Positions 21,211-33,539 of a stretch of DNA of 64,000 nucleotides are shown piece after piece. Under the pieces are notes generated by a model that had not been told where the DNA came from, searched no databases, and saw only the letters and a list, made by a program, of their open reading frames with translations. The stretch comes from Doris montereyensis (taxonomy: Eukaryota > Mollusca > Gastropoda > Nudibranchia > Dorididae). How positions within the stretch are numbered: the stretch's first letter is position 1; the number at the start of each line of letters is the position of its first letter. Position numbers and translations under genes: made by a program. The stretch is taken from positions 51,001 to 115,000 of the forward strand of contig JAXRKP010000379.1 in assembly GCA_037039925.1 (NCBI GenBank). Direction: 5' to 3'.

Positions 21211-21934
21211 CATTTGATTTGAATCCTTGCAACTTTTTCTCTCTGTGGGTAACTTAAGGACTATTGCTACAGAGATAATCCCAAAACAATCGATGACCTA
21301 AAAATGTGTGTACAGAGAACAATGGCTTTAATATCCAATGACATGTGCAGAAATGTTTGAACACTTTAAAAATTGGCTTACCCTTGCCTTACTTGAGCAA
21401 AAATAGATATTTGTATATAAAATGTTCTTTTATAAAATTGCTTTTGTTGGGTTAATGAGCATGGGCCACTTTAAAAACAATAATGTTAATTTGAAACTGC
21501 GCCTTCATTGGCGGTTCATTCAGTATTTGTACATTACATTATTTTTGTCTGTTAAATGACTTTATGACTACACTTTGACAATTATTCTTTCCTCAAAATT
21601 GTTTTTGTTTACATTAGTTCTTTTAAAATGGGTTCTGTTTTAATGTTTGACTTCCTGAAACAATAATGTTAATTTGAAACCATTTGTTTTACCATTTTCA
21701 ACATTATTTTAAAAGTTGAGTGTATAAATGACAAATTTTTTTTACGTGCCAAAATTCAATTCTCAGTATTTCAAATGATCTTAGTTTTTATGTCAGGACA
21801 ACATTTTTTTTTACATTCAGCTTCAAAAGTTCTATTGATTTGGGTGATTTGTTGAAAAAACTGTCAGGGAGCACTAGAATAATATAGTCGTTGGATCACA
21901 TACACTGAGAAAGCCACAGACATCAACATATTTT

Positions 21935-22054
21935 GAAAATACCAACATAAAGATACTGTAGTCGTATTGCTAGATCCAAATGATGCAGATAATAGCTATA
22001 GTTACTCATACCCCTCAATGTGGATTGGACAAAGGATTTCATTGTTGTTGGTGA
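21935..22054 (+). pseudogene. GLYAT-like copy A, exon 3 remnant
   Basis: It matches copy B exon 3 from CTAGATCCAAATGATGCAGA to GTGGATTGGACAAAGGATTT. The first third is replaced and the frame is lost. Confidence 0.55.
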
Positions 22055-22825
22055 GCTTTCTTTCATGGGACACAAAATTAATTTTTTTAACTTTCATATC
22101 CAAATGAAGTTGGGATTAACCAGTGATTTTTGATTTATTGTGATTTATTTGAAGAAAAAACTAAGTCAAGAGCACCGTTAACTTTTGGATTCTTTATACA
22201 CTGCCAAATTACACAGACAACAGTATCACAAGACAAGCTTTATGTTAAACCACAGGATAACAAAAGGTAAAGACAGAATAAACTGATGAGATGTGCCTTT
22301 GGAACAAAATATGGAGTTCACCCTAGGTATTGTTTAAATGTTTGCAACAATGGTAAAGATTCAAACAGACCCTAATGCTTTGAGTTGAGTCGTGACTAAG
22401 ATCTTTATCTAGTTCTGATCAGAGACTTCACCATTAAAAAAGTTTGTTTGTGCATTCTTTCAGTGATATCCATTAAATGTTGTTCTTTTCACATTTTTTC
22501 CAAAGGAAGTGGGTAACCAGTGAACTTAAATATCACTATTGCTGTTAATTGGAAACAATCGATGACACTAAAAATGTGTGTACAGAGAAAAAGAGTTGAC
22601 TATTAATATCCAATGACATGTGCAGAAATGTTTGAACACTTTAAAAATTGTATAATGAGGTTTGCCTTAAATAGATAAAACAAACAAACAAAATGTTGCT
22701 TTAAAGATAGAATAAAAAACCTGTTCAGGAACATTTCCCATATTTGTAACCACAAAAAGATAATAGTTCTTTTATAATGCTTTGAGTTTTTGTCTGGGTT
22801 CTTTGTGTTCGCTGGTTCCATCCAG

Positions 22826-22926
22826 GTTTAGTCTAGACAGTGTGACATCCACCATTCAAAGAGTGTCTAGAGAAATAAAGTCTGCCGTGTTACATTCCAC
22901 AATAAGCCAGGAGATGTTGAACCAAG
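22826..22926 (+). pseudogene. GLYAT-like copy A, exon 4 remnant
   Basis: It keeps ACAGTGTGACATCCACCAT and CCAGGAGATGTTGAACCAAG of copy B exon 4. The middle is scrambled and 17 bases shorter. Confidence 0.55.
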
Positions 22927-23929
22927 GTAGTTAATTTGCAACTAAAGCTGTGCATTTAATTCATATGGGCTGAGGGTTACACATTATTTCACACATTATT
23001 TTAAAGGGAGAGTGTATAAATGAGAACAATTTTACGGGAGAGAACACAAAATTCAATTCAGACAGAGTATTTCATAAACAGATAAACACAGTTATCTTAG
23101 TTTTTAGAAGTTGGGAAAGGACAACATGATTTTTGTTTACATTCAGCTTCTTATGGGTTCTGCTATTTTTTTGGAATCTTTTCTGGGTTTTATTTAGCTG
23201 TAAATTGACTGGTTCCATACTGGAGGCAGATAATTGAGATATAATATGGTGGTTCTACACTTTGTTTTCCTCTTTTAATCAAAACAATAGTTCAATTTAA
23301 TCAATACCAAGAAAATAGTTACTAAAATAGTCTGTGTCTTTTGCTAAAAAATGAATTTCGGAAATCACATTTTTTTACTGGTGCCAAAAAACCTGGACCA
23401 TTTGAAAGATTTCATTTTTGACTTGGTGAGTGAAATTTTAATGGGACAATGAAATTTCAGTAATTTTTTTATGCATATATATATATATGAACAAAAGTGC
23501 TATTGATTTATGATGTATTTATTTGAAGAAAAAAGTTTAAATCACTCATCCTTTTAAGAGCACTAGACCTGATCTATTCTGAGAAAAGGACAAATAGCGT
23601 TGGATTCTATTCATCCTTTTATAAGACACTGATGAAAGCAATATAGTATCACAAGACAAGCTTTATGTTCGGAAGATTATAGGATCCAGAAGGTGGAGTC
23701 ATGGAGACTGAAAATAATGGAGATAGAAAACAATGAGCAAATCGAAACCATATTGTTTAAATGTTAGGCAATTAAATGGTAATAAATTTCTGATAAGACA
23801 TTTATGGAACAAGCTCTGAAGGCTCACCTTTTAGGGGAGCATTTACTGCTTTCTTTTGACCCTGAAGGGTGAATCTGGTGATAAGAGATTTGATTCAGTG
23901 GATTACCAAAACAATGTTTTGATGGAGTG

Positions 23930-24910
23930 CTTTCTTTCAGTGATATACGTAGATGTAAATCTTTTGTTTTCTTTTCTGAGAACACTTTGATGGAGCAAGG
24001 TTGAAGTCTGGATTAAGACAATGATGGAGCATTTTTAAAGCTCATTAATTGATGTTGATGGAGCAAAAAGGTCTGCCTGACTTAGAAGAGTTTGATGGAG
24101 CAATCCTTGAAATATAATGGCTGAGTAGACTTCAAGGAAAGGTTGATTTGATGGCCTATTGAGAATGCCAAATTAATCAGGTCGAAGCGTTGATGGAACA
24201 AGACCAAAGTCTGAAGGCTTAGTTTTAGAAGGTTTGAGATTTAGTAGATTTTGAGATGTTGATAAAACAAACAAACAAAATGTTGGCTTACAATAAACTT
24301 AAAGTTGAACTGAGAAGATGTTGAAAGCAAGCCTAAAGCCTATGGCTGGAAGAGTTGATGGAGCAATAAGTCTGGTGGCTGAAGATGTTGATGGAGCAAT
24401 CCTGAAGTGGCTGAGAAGAACAGAGCCCTAATGTGATTTGAGAAGATGTTCATGGAGCAAAGCTTTGGCTGAGAAGATCTTGGTGGAGCAATCCTTAAGA
24501 AGTGTTGTGGACAAGTTGTGGAGCAATTGACCATTTAGAAGAAGATGTTGGTGGAGAAAGACTGAAGTCTGATGTGCTGAGAAGATGTTGATGGTGTCCA
24601 TTAGTGAGAAGCTTCAGGCAGAGCGGCTGTTACCGAAAAAGAAGAGCCTAGCAATCTTTTGAATCTAGACAATGAAGTTAGCAATCTGTGTAAACATTGC
24701 AACAAACCATACGTCTTTTGTCTTGCTCCATGTTAGCTTTCCTTTCTTTTTTGATGTTGATAGGGAGCAATCTAAAGTCTGAGTTTTAGTAGAAGAGTTG
24801 ATGGAGCATCTGAAGTTTGATTGTTTAGAAAAATATTTTGAACTAGCTGAAGTTTGATGGTTGAGAGAAGTGGATGGAGAGATTAGAAATGGCTTGAGAG
24901 ATGGATAATT
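23930..24910. repeat. Degenerate GATGTTGATGGAGCAA repeats
   Basis: Words such as GTTGATGGAGCAA and GCTGAGAAGATGTTGATGG recur many times at irregular 40-60 base spacing. There is no counterpart in copy B. A 64-codon minus-strand open frame at 24340-24534 is a by-product. Confidence 0.6.
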
Positions 24911-25491
24911 GAGATCTAAAAACAGTGCGATACAGACAGATGAACACTAATCAAATAAACAGATCCAAACACAGTCATGCACTGTCAGTTTTGCATAGTA
25001 CATTATTTGAAAGAAAGTTTTAGTATCCATTAATTCAATTTTAATCAAAAGTTGTTCAAAGACAGACCTGCAGGTACATTTATTTTCCAAGTCGTCATCA
25101 TACTGAATTTCTTGCCAACTGTGTGATGTCCCTTGTTGAAAAATTCAATAATGTTCAATTATGATTGCAGGATAATCATTCTCTCATCATCTTTCTTTAA
25201 GACCATTGAAAATAATTGGTTAAATCTTTTCTTAACATTTTGAATTACACAGCATGTAAAATAACTGCATATAATTCCAAGATCGACTTGACAGAAAAAT
25301 AACTAATTTTTTTATTAGACTGGACAAGGTTGCTGAAATAGGCTATATATTTCCTACTATTTTGAACCCTACGAGTGTGACCGATAATCAGTTAAAGGAG
25401 CATTGGAACTCATTAGGGAGTAGGAAAATTAGACAAATAGTGAGGCACTGGGCATGTCTGATTGTGATGAATAATGAAGTGAAATACATGT

Positions 25492-25850
25492 AATATTGAA
25501 GCCCCGTAGGAACAAACATGATACTAACACAAAGGCATAGACTGGAGAACATCTTTGGGTAGTAGCGGAATTAAACCAGCTAATCTAACTACGCAAAGGT
25601 TGCAGGTTCTATTTTTACTGGTGTCCAAAGATTTTTTTTCTCTGTCTATTCCTTTGTATTTTTGTCTCGCCTTTGTTCCTATAGGGCTTCAATATTATTA
25701 TTTAATGATATTAATCATCACAGTAAGACTTAGATACGTTTAATTCTTTTAGAATATTATATACATAGCACGTCTCTAAAAAGAATTTTCCGGAAGGGAT
25801 AAATAAAGTTTCATTATTGTTATTATTATTGTTGTTCTTATTATTATTTC
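25492..25850 (+). mobile_element. SINE-3 copy with inverted tail
   Basis: Head and body from about 25556 (AGGTTGCAGGTTCTATTTTT, CTGTCTATTCCTTTGTATTT) to the tail TTTGTTCCTATAGGGCTTCA at 25670. An inverted copy of the tail lies at 25492-25516. Downstream, AAGGGATAAATAAAGTTTCA followed by ATT triplets looks like a LINE-type 3' end. Confidence 0.6.
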
Positions 25851-26332
25851 TAGCTGAAAAGCCAACCTCTGGTGGGAAAGGTTCTGGATCTAGACCTTGA
25901 CCTAGATCTTAGTCTACATCATGATTTCACTGAAGTCTTTGAAGTCGTCTACCTGTCTGCTCCTTTTCGTTCTGTTCAAGACTTCTTTTTCTTTTCTTTT
26001 GAATTTGTTTATGCTTGAATTTTAAATATCTTCTTGGTTTCAAGCGCTTCCATTCTGCATATAGATTTTGAATCGAGTACGTCTTTGTCAGTTTGTTTCC
26101 GTTACGTAATTAGACCTATGGTGTTTATTTTTCCCCCCTTCTGTTTTGTTCACAGGTATGGCTTATAATGAAACCTTTCAAATCAATACAAATGAATATA
26201 CCCATGCAACTCTACACCTCATTTTAAGCTTAGTATGCAAAACTTCAAGATTTTCAGTTGCCGCATAAAAATCTGATTCAGCGTTACATGAGCCAATTTT
26301 ACATCCATTATAATATATAGAATATTATTATT

Positions 26333-26468
<136 letters not shown>

Positions 26469-26835
26469 TATCATTAGTGTGTGAATTATTTCAACCCGTC
26501 ATTGGTTATTAGTACCATACCACTGAAAGCTCCCACCTCCTCCTTTTCATTACTTTATGTTTGTCTTATTATCTCAGTGTTTTCTATTGTCAACCTGATA
26601 TGACTGTATCTGCCTGACAGGGTAAATTATAGTTTGTTGTTTGTATTTTTCCGCTTATTTGGTTTTAAATTGATGCTTCTGCATAGGAAGCCATAATGAA
26701 GGAAAAGTGCACTACAAACCCATTTCGTTTATTATTTCTATACATATTACTGTGAAAGTTCTCGCTTATTCATCGAAAGTGTAATCTTTCTTATCCCTGA
26801 TAATTTTATGATGTCTTCCAATGTTCCTTCATTAG

Positions 26836-26985
26836 ACCAATACCGGAGGGCTTGAAGCTTAGACGACTAAACATTGAAACAGATTTGGAATATTGTCTAT
26901 CTGCCAGCAAAGAAACCAGACAAGGAAAGTTGGAATATTGGACTGCTCTATTTCAATATTTCCCAAACGCTTGTTTGGCTGAAAG
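26836..26985 (+). CDS. GLYAT-like copy A, exon 5
   Basis: Acceptor TTCATTAG, donor GTAATT. It encodes PIPEGLKLRRLNIETD, LEYCLSASKETRQGK and ALFQYFPNACLAE. The frame is intact. It differs from copy B at two of 150 bases. Confidence 0.75.
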
Positions 26986-27589
26986 GTAATTGATGATAAG
27001 ATAATTAGTTAATTAAAAACCACACTGAATAAGACAACCCCCAACCTAGTTCTATTTTAGGTAGATAGTTTTATTTACATGTATATAGTGGGAAAAGCTC
27101 ATCTGAATAACCTCCAGATGTAGAAGAGGAAGATGAAGATTATAGCTTTACACCCAGCATTGTTTTGATTAGTTTTTTTTATAAAGTTATTATGCTACTC
27201 TTCAAGTTTTAGTTTTGGTAATGTAGTTATGTTATTCTTATTTGGGAAATAGGACATGATAAAAGGCATTTCCAGAAAACTGATAAATGAGAACTTTGTT
27301 GCTGTAAATGGTATTGCAGCTTTGTATGAATTAATAGTTTGATTATTGATGGTTAATATAATAGTATTTTGAATAAATTCAAGTTTGAATCAATTTTATT
27401 TTTAAAGAAATTACATTTTTTTGTTACACATGCTACATGTCATATTGTCCCAAAGACCACCTCTCTTTTAAAATGAATACACATGAAATAAAACAGAGAG
27501 CCTCATTGTGGTAATAAACTGTGGAACTAGAATCTTCCAATGGGTTGATATATGTATTAATCTTTCACTTAATATCACTTGAGATTGCT

Positions 27590-30165
27590 GGGTATAATGA
27601 CGCCTGGGGCGATAGACCCGGACCCAGTGGATCCGCAGGTGGTGGATGGCAGAATGGCCACCAGATATAGGGGTAGCTGCTGTTACAGCAGTCCCAATCC
27701 AAACGGCGGCTATCAGCGAGGGGAGGCTGGGGTGGACGGATGGTGCCGTTGCCTTTTCAAAATGGTCTCAAAACCTGTCAACTGACAGCCTGGTGAAAGG
27801 GAAGCGCCAAAGAAACTCCCTCGACTCGGATAGATGGAACTCGTTAGCCTGGGGGCAGTCCGTTTAGGAGAAGAAGGAGAACCCTGATTTAAAAACCATG
27901 GGTAGAGAAGACACATTAGCTTGGTGATGACAACTTCTTTAGGAGTAAACCTCCAAATTCAATCCTGATCCTTCATGATAGGGTGTTAAGCATGAGGTTA
28001 ACTGCCTCATCTCGTAAAAATTCAGTGGTTACAGAAACACGAAACAAACATATTGAAAAAGACCAACCTCTGGGAAGTGAAGGAGCTTCTTTTACAGATT
28101 GTATGACAGTCAATGGGCAAAGCCGCAAGGAACCTGTTGAGTTGACTTCTCTCCCACCAAACAGATCTCTCCTTGTTGCATCATAGAATGTGCACACAAT
28201 GTTTGAAATGGGCAAAACCGCACAGGTTACAAAGGAAATGAATACAGATAGATATAGTATTCATATTCTTTGGATCAGTGAAATTCAGTGGACTGAAACT
28301 GGGCAAAAGAAATTGAGAACGGGAGAACAAATACTCTTCTCAAGGGAGAGGAAAATGGGTCACATAGAGAGGGAGTGGCTTTGATTCTTAACAAACAGAC
28401 TCAGAGAACTCTTAGAGGTTGGGAAGCAGCCGGACCAAGGATAATAATGGCATCTTTTACAACAAGGCATAATAAAATAAACATAAACATCGTCCAAATT
28501 AATGCTCCCACAAATGATGCCCCTGATACAGAAAAGGATGACTTTTATGACTGTCTCCAAACATTTGTCGAGAAACTCCCAAGAAAAGATGTAAACATTG
28601 TAATGGGTGATACAAATGCAAAAATGGGACAAGATAATTTGGGACTTGAAGACATGATGTGCAGACATGGAATAGGAAGTATCAATGAAAACATAGAAAG
28701 GTTTGCTGGCCTTGTGTTACTGACAGTGACATGGAATAGGAAGTATCAATGAAAACATAGAAAGGTTTGCTGGCCTTTGTGTCACTGACAGTCTAGTTAT
28801 AGGAGGTACAGCTTCCCATATAGAGAAATACACAAGGCAACATGGCAGTCTCCAAACGGAGACACAAAAATCTAAATTGACCATTTCCGTATCTCTAAGA
28901 AATTTTGTAGATCATTAGAGAACGTAAGAGTATGCAGAGGTGCAGATGTTGCTTCTGCTCATCATCTCCTTAAAGCCAGGCTGAAACTACAACTGAAAAT
29001 TTTTAAGAGCCATCCTGATAGTAAACAGATCAAATATGAAGTTAATATGCTGAAAGCAGCTGCAAAGAAGGGAGAACTCCAACTAGAACTAAAAATAGAT
29101 TTGAAGCCTTACAAAATTTACAGGAAGATGATAGGGAAAAGCATTGACAGAAGATTAAAAACTGTGTATAACTTTACCTATCAAGACGTTCTAGGCAAAA
29201 GAATATACAAGCATAAAGAATGGATCAGACAAGAATCTCTAAACAAAATAGAAACTAGAAGACAACAGAAGGCAGTCATGAACAATTGCCATGCCAGGGC
29301 AGACAAGGTAGCAGCACAGTTTGAGTAGTCGACAGCTGCCAAGGAAATGAAAAAATCCTCAAACAGGATAAAGAAATATACCTAAATAAGTTCGCTGAAA
29401 AAGCAGCATTGATGCCCAGATATACTCTATCACATAACACAACTGATATAAGAAAGAAGGAACCAGTCAGAAATCCCAGTGAAAGACTCAAGTGGAAATA
29501 CAATTTTTTGATTCAGAAAATCAACTTAAAAGGTGGACTGAATATTTTGAAAATTTGCTCAACAAACCAGATCCACGACCCAGGCAGGAAATTCTACCTT
29601 CACTGGGACACCTCCCAGTAAGCTGTGAACCACCTGCCGTGGAGGAAATTGCTTGATCTATTGTGAAACTCAACTTGGATAAAGCAGCTGGACCGGATGG
29701 CATACTACCAAAAGCTTTGAAAGCAGATGTGAACCCATCTGCAAAAACCCTTCATGTACTCATCTCCAAAGTCTGGAACAATGAAGTCAATCCAAAAGAC
29801 TGGAAAGAAGGGCATTATATATCATTAAAATTCCCAAGAAGGGTGACCTCAGTAATTGCAATAACTATAGAGGCATAACCCTACTCTCTATTCCAAGAAA
29901 AGTGTTATGTCGAAGAATTCATGACAGAATTCAAGACGTCATTGACCTGCTACTTAGGGACCAACAAGCTGGATTTAGCAAAAACCGATCATGTACAGAC
30001 CAAATTGCTTCACTAAGAATATTTATAAAACAATCCGTGGAATAGAATTCATCCCTGCTCATAAATTCTACAGACTACAAAAAGGCCTTTGATATGTTCA
30101 GTCCACCTTTTAAGTTGATTTTCTGAATCAAAAAATTGTATTTCCACTTGAGCCTTTCACTGGGA
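27590..30165 (+). mobile_element. Non-LTR retrotransposon (LINE), degraded, in copy A intron
   Basis: Apurinic/apyrimidinic-type endonuclease region at about 28170-28930: TMFEMGKTAQVTKEM, ISEIQWTETGQKKL, NIVQINAPTNDAPD, NIVMGDTNAKMG, then SAHHLLKAR. Reverse transcriptase N-terminal part at about 29650-30095: DKAAGPDGILPKALKADV, NPKDWKEG, NNYRGITLLSIPRKV, RDQQAGFSKNRSCTDQIA, DYKKAFD. The frame is broken in several places. A 64-base tandem duplication lies at about 28665-28792. The 3' half of the RT is missing, replaced by a 71-base inverted copy of the element's own 29472-29542. Copy B shows the uninterrupted intron (about 44110). Clade not assigned. Confidence 0.88.
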
Positions 30166-30370
30166 TTCACCCTGAGATCAAAGCATATATGGTAAACACA
30201 GCAAATTTCAGTGAAACAAACAAAGAAATCATTCTTTACTCAGAAACAATTACATTATTATAGAGTTATTCCTTTATTTTGATGATGTTTCCTTCTCTTC
30301 TTTTTGAATATCAATTGTTAGAAAACTTAATCAGTTTTTCTCTCTTCTTTTCCTTTCCTTTTGAATCCAG

Positions 30371-30584
30371 TACTACTGATGCCTGTGTCTCCTTTGAAAT
30401 TGGCACGGAATGCTGTAATTTAAGGTGGCTTCATACCCGTGAAGACTTTCGTGGAAAGGGACTGGCAAAAGTCATAGTCAGCCACCTTGCTGAAAAATAT
30501 TTCCAAGATTATCTTCCCTGTGTCACGTCTGTGTTTGATGATAACACATTGTCTTTAAATTTGCATACATCGTTTCGGTTTTAA
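30371..30584 (+). CDS. GLYAT-like copy A, exon 6 (GNAT motif A) and stop
   Basis: Acceptor TTGAATCCAG. It encodes TTDACVSFEIGTECCNLRW, LHTREDFRGKGLAKVIVS, HLAEKYFQD and FDDNTLSLNLHTSFRF, then TAA. The RxxGxA acetyl-CoA loop is intact. The end is shorter than many GLYAT proteins, which continue about 30 residues beyond the LH.SLGF point. Confidence 0.75.
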
Positions 30585-31001
30585 AAAAGTTTGCAAATTG
30601 AATATCTTGTTCTATAGGGCTAACAAGGAAACAGTTTTGTAAAAGTTTCAATTTTCTTCAAATTTCAAACCTTTGTGATACAATTTTTAAGAGATGTATG
30701 TAATTATTTTTATTATGATATTCGGGCAAATTACACTTACATTTCTAATGTAGATCTATTTCAGAGGCATACTATTATGTATTGAAATGTATTCATTCAT
30801 CAATGCTGAATGATTGTTTATAAAAATGATACAAGGTTCTAGAAAGTGGAAGAGCTAGGACACCACCATGATAACGAATAGTCAGTGAATCCGATTGCTA
30901 GTCATGATTGGACTCATATGAAAGTCATTATTATTAATGAAACTTTGTTTTTGAGAAGCATAGAAAGCATAGTTTGTAGTGCTCTTTCTTATCATAGCAG
31001 G

Positions 31002-31122
31002 GTCGGGTCATAGGTGCCGATGTGAAGGTTGTGGGTTCAATTCTGTCTGGTGGCCAACATTTTTTGTTCGGTCTATTTCTTTGTATTTGTCTCGTCTTTA
31101 TTCCTATGGGCCTTCAAATATT
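31002..31122 (+). mobile_element. SINE-3 copy
   Basis: Head AGGTGCCGATGTGAAGGTTG, B-box-like GTGGGTTCAATTCTG, body TCTATTTCTTTGTATTTGTC, tail TATTCCTATGGGCCTTCAAA. Also present in copy B at 46503, so it predates the duplication. Confidence 0.7.
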
Positions 31123-31145
31123 TATTTCATTACCTTATTCATCAG

Positions 31146-31437
31146 GTAGTGGTGGTGGCCGAATGGTTAGACTGCCAGACTTATGATCATGAAGTCCTGG
31201 ATTTAAATCCTAGAAAAGCTAGATTCTACATTGTGTTCCTTGGGCAAGACTCTTAAACTTAATGTGCATTTTTCCCACTCGATCCAGATGCAAGTGGGTA
31301 CAAGCACTAGCTTGGGAGTAAACATCTATCCCAGGAGGTGATTATTATCACCTGTTCCGCTTTACGCTATTGAAAACAGGATAAGCTCCGGTTCTATGGG
31401 CCCTATGAGTGCCTGACAGCCCTAAAGGAACTGTAAT
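31146..31437 (+). mobile_element. SINE-1 copy (full length)
   Basis: Reference copy for the family. The tRNA-like head has A box TGGCCGAATGGTTAGACTGC and B box GTCCTGGATTTAAATCC. The body has TTCCTTGGGCAAGACTC, ACTCGATCCAGATGCAAGTG, AGGAGGTGATTATTATCACC and ATAAGCTCCGGTTCTATGGG, and the tail is CCTAAAGGAACT. Confidence 0.8.
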
Positions 31438-31864
31438 TTTGACATCTAGTTATGTGAAATGAGTGATGAAAATGAAGAAGTGTTTTATTTCCACCTTGAA
31501 GAATATAAAACTCAAGTGTCATGTTTGAGATCCATGTGCCATAAATGAGAGATAATATATCTACCAAGAAAAAGAAGTCTTATGTGCCATAAAAGAAAGA
31601 TGTCATGTGTATAATTATATAAGCAGTAAAATTCCATAACAAAAGTCGACTTCATTCCTCTATCATATGACATTTTGATAAATAAAATTAGAAATGGTGA
31701 AAGAAACCTTCTCTATCTTTGATTTATTTTGTCAGTTTGCAGTTGTTGTAATTGCTGTTACAACACTCAATGTGCTAACCAAAAAAATCGATTTATACTG
31801 CTACATGTTGAAGTAATCGTGTGGATGAAAGAAAGAGCTTCTAAGTTGAAGTCTTGCTAACAAA

Positions 31865-32040
31865 AAACAATTATTGCAATTACCATTTTTGCTTCGATGA
31901 AATTGAAACTAGTAGCGTTGATTATTGCAATCTTCCATTTTCACTTTGATGAGATTGAGCCTAGCAATAACATTAATTATTTCAATTTTCCTTTTTACTT
32001 TCAATGAAATTTAAATTAACATTGATTATTGTTGGTCAAG
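31865..32040. repeat. About 49-bp degenerate repeat, three units (copy A)
   Basis: Units of the form TTATTGCAATTTTCCATTTT then GCTTTGATGAGATTGAAA. The same array is much longer in copy B (51180-51900). Confidence 0.7.
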
Positions 32041-32080
32041 AAGGCCCTCACAGACACTGGGTCTAGGGATGTAGGATTGA

Positions 32081-32540
32081 TCATTTACCATTTGCACTCA
32101 AGTAGCGCTGATTCCATATGAAAAGTGTCCAGAAAATGAGTTCCAACATGAGATGAAGTGTTGGATGAATGAATTTTGACACCGAGGAGAGTGATGACTA
32201 AGTGACTAGATTATAACAATTTTGATGACAATAATTTAGTTGGAAATGACAATGTGAGTGATGACAACATGCCATCAACTACATGTAGATCTATCTAGCT
32301 TTGTTCATAAGTAAGTAAATGCAAATTTATCCTGAATTCAGATTAATTTGGGGTTATCAGATCTCTATGTCTAGATTTCCATTTCCATTTTGTTCAGTGC
32401 ATCTCTGGTAAATTCGGTGATGTTGTTAAACAATTTTTTAAAATCATCATCCATAGAATGGACTAAAGGTAAACAGAATATCAAAGGGTGATTATGTTAT
32501 GACTCTGGTGTCAGTGTGAAATTCCATACAATTAGGTGTG
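32081..32540. other. No recognised gene
   Basis: Right flank of duplicated block A. Nothing recognisable. Confidence 0.4.
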
Positions 32541-32544
32541 TTTT

Positions 32545-32822
32545 TGATTTGATTTACCCTCATCCTGCAACTAAGGTGATCTTGGTAGGATTTTTAATTT
32601 TGCCCCCGACTGCCCTCTAAACAGCCAAGGGATGTTTAACGTACACAGAGTGTTGTGATCTGCACACAGGACCTCCTTTTTATTGTCTGTTTCCGGTGGG
32701 AGTAGGTGTCGATCCAGCTACCTGGGGAAAATTCACTCGAAAAAACTTGAGATAATGTTTCAACCAACCTTTTGGTTATTAGGCTGACACTTTGTCTCTG
32801 GACTACCGAGTCCCCCCCCCCC
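32545..32822 (-). mobile_element. SINE-2 copy, reverse orientation
   Basis: From tail (GATTTGATTTACCCTCAT) through CTAAACAGCCAAGGG, AGTGTTGTGATCTGCACACA and GTGTCGATCCAGCTACCTGG to the tRNA-like end TGGACTACCGAGTCCCCCCC. Confidence 0.78.
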
Positions 32823-33181
32823 GCAGGTGTGTCTTCAGCAGCTAGATTTAGATTTTATAAATGTCACATAAAATAGGCAGCAGGTGCTCCGGTCACAGGG
32901 TTCAGACAGTGTGGGCACATATACACATGACCATTACCTAACTGAAACTTAAACCTAGGACTCCACCTTGTTGCCTTAGCAAAGGGATTTTTACCCTTTC
33001 CTTTTTTTTAAATTTACAAATCAGATGTGTTTTCAGTATGCAAGCAATTTGTCTCACCAATTGCCAATTGGAGGTGAAGTGTCATCACTTGTTCTGCTTT
33101 ATGCTTTAGTAACAGGGATATGCTCAGGTGCTGTGGACCGCAAATGCCATAAACAGACTTTAAAATAAGTCATTTACAAAC

Positions 33182-33476
33182 AGTGGTTTCGGTGACCTAG
33201 TGGCTAAGTTGCCAGACTTGGGATCATGAGGCACTGGGTTCACATCCTGGCATTGCTACTAATGCTAGTTCCGCCGTTATGTTCCTTGGGAAAGACATAT
33301 AAGGAGCATTTTCCCACTTGACCCAGGTGAAAATGAATACCAACATCTTGGGAATGAAAACCTGTGTCATACTAGCGTCATGTCCAGAAGATGATTATTA
33401 TCACCTGTTTTCCTTCACGCTACAGAAAACTCTGGCTCTATGGGTTATGAGGACCTTGAAGGAACTTTTTCATTTT
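33182..33476 (+). mobile_element. SINE-1 copy
   Basis: Head TTTCGGTGACCTAGTGGC, ACTTGGGATCATGAGGCACT, B box CTGGGTTCACATCCTGG, body CTTGGGAAAGACATATAAGG and AGAAGATGATTATTATCACC, tail ACCTTGAAGGAACTTT. Confidence 0.78.
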
Positions 33477-33539
33477 CAAACAGATACTTACCTCTGTAAG
33501 AAGTACTCTGGGAACAGTACCTCAACATGATGCTAAGTC

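Larger units (their letters stand above)
21290..23760. repeat. Direct duplication inside copy A (about 1.27-1.4 kb spacing)
   Basis: Blocks at 21290-21375, 21708-21835, 22126-22190 and 22217-22260 recur in the same order at 22562-22650, 22995-23165, 23505-23570 and 23630-23675. Copy B has single versions of some of these. Decayed exon 4 lies inside the second unit. Confidence 0.7.

Noticed and set aside
31146..31210. Functional tRNA genes at the SINE heads
   Set aside because: Heads have A- and B-box-like words but no intact cloverleaf, and continue into SINE bodies repeated many times.
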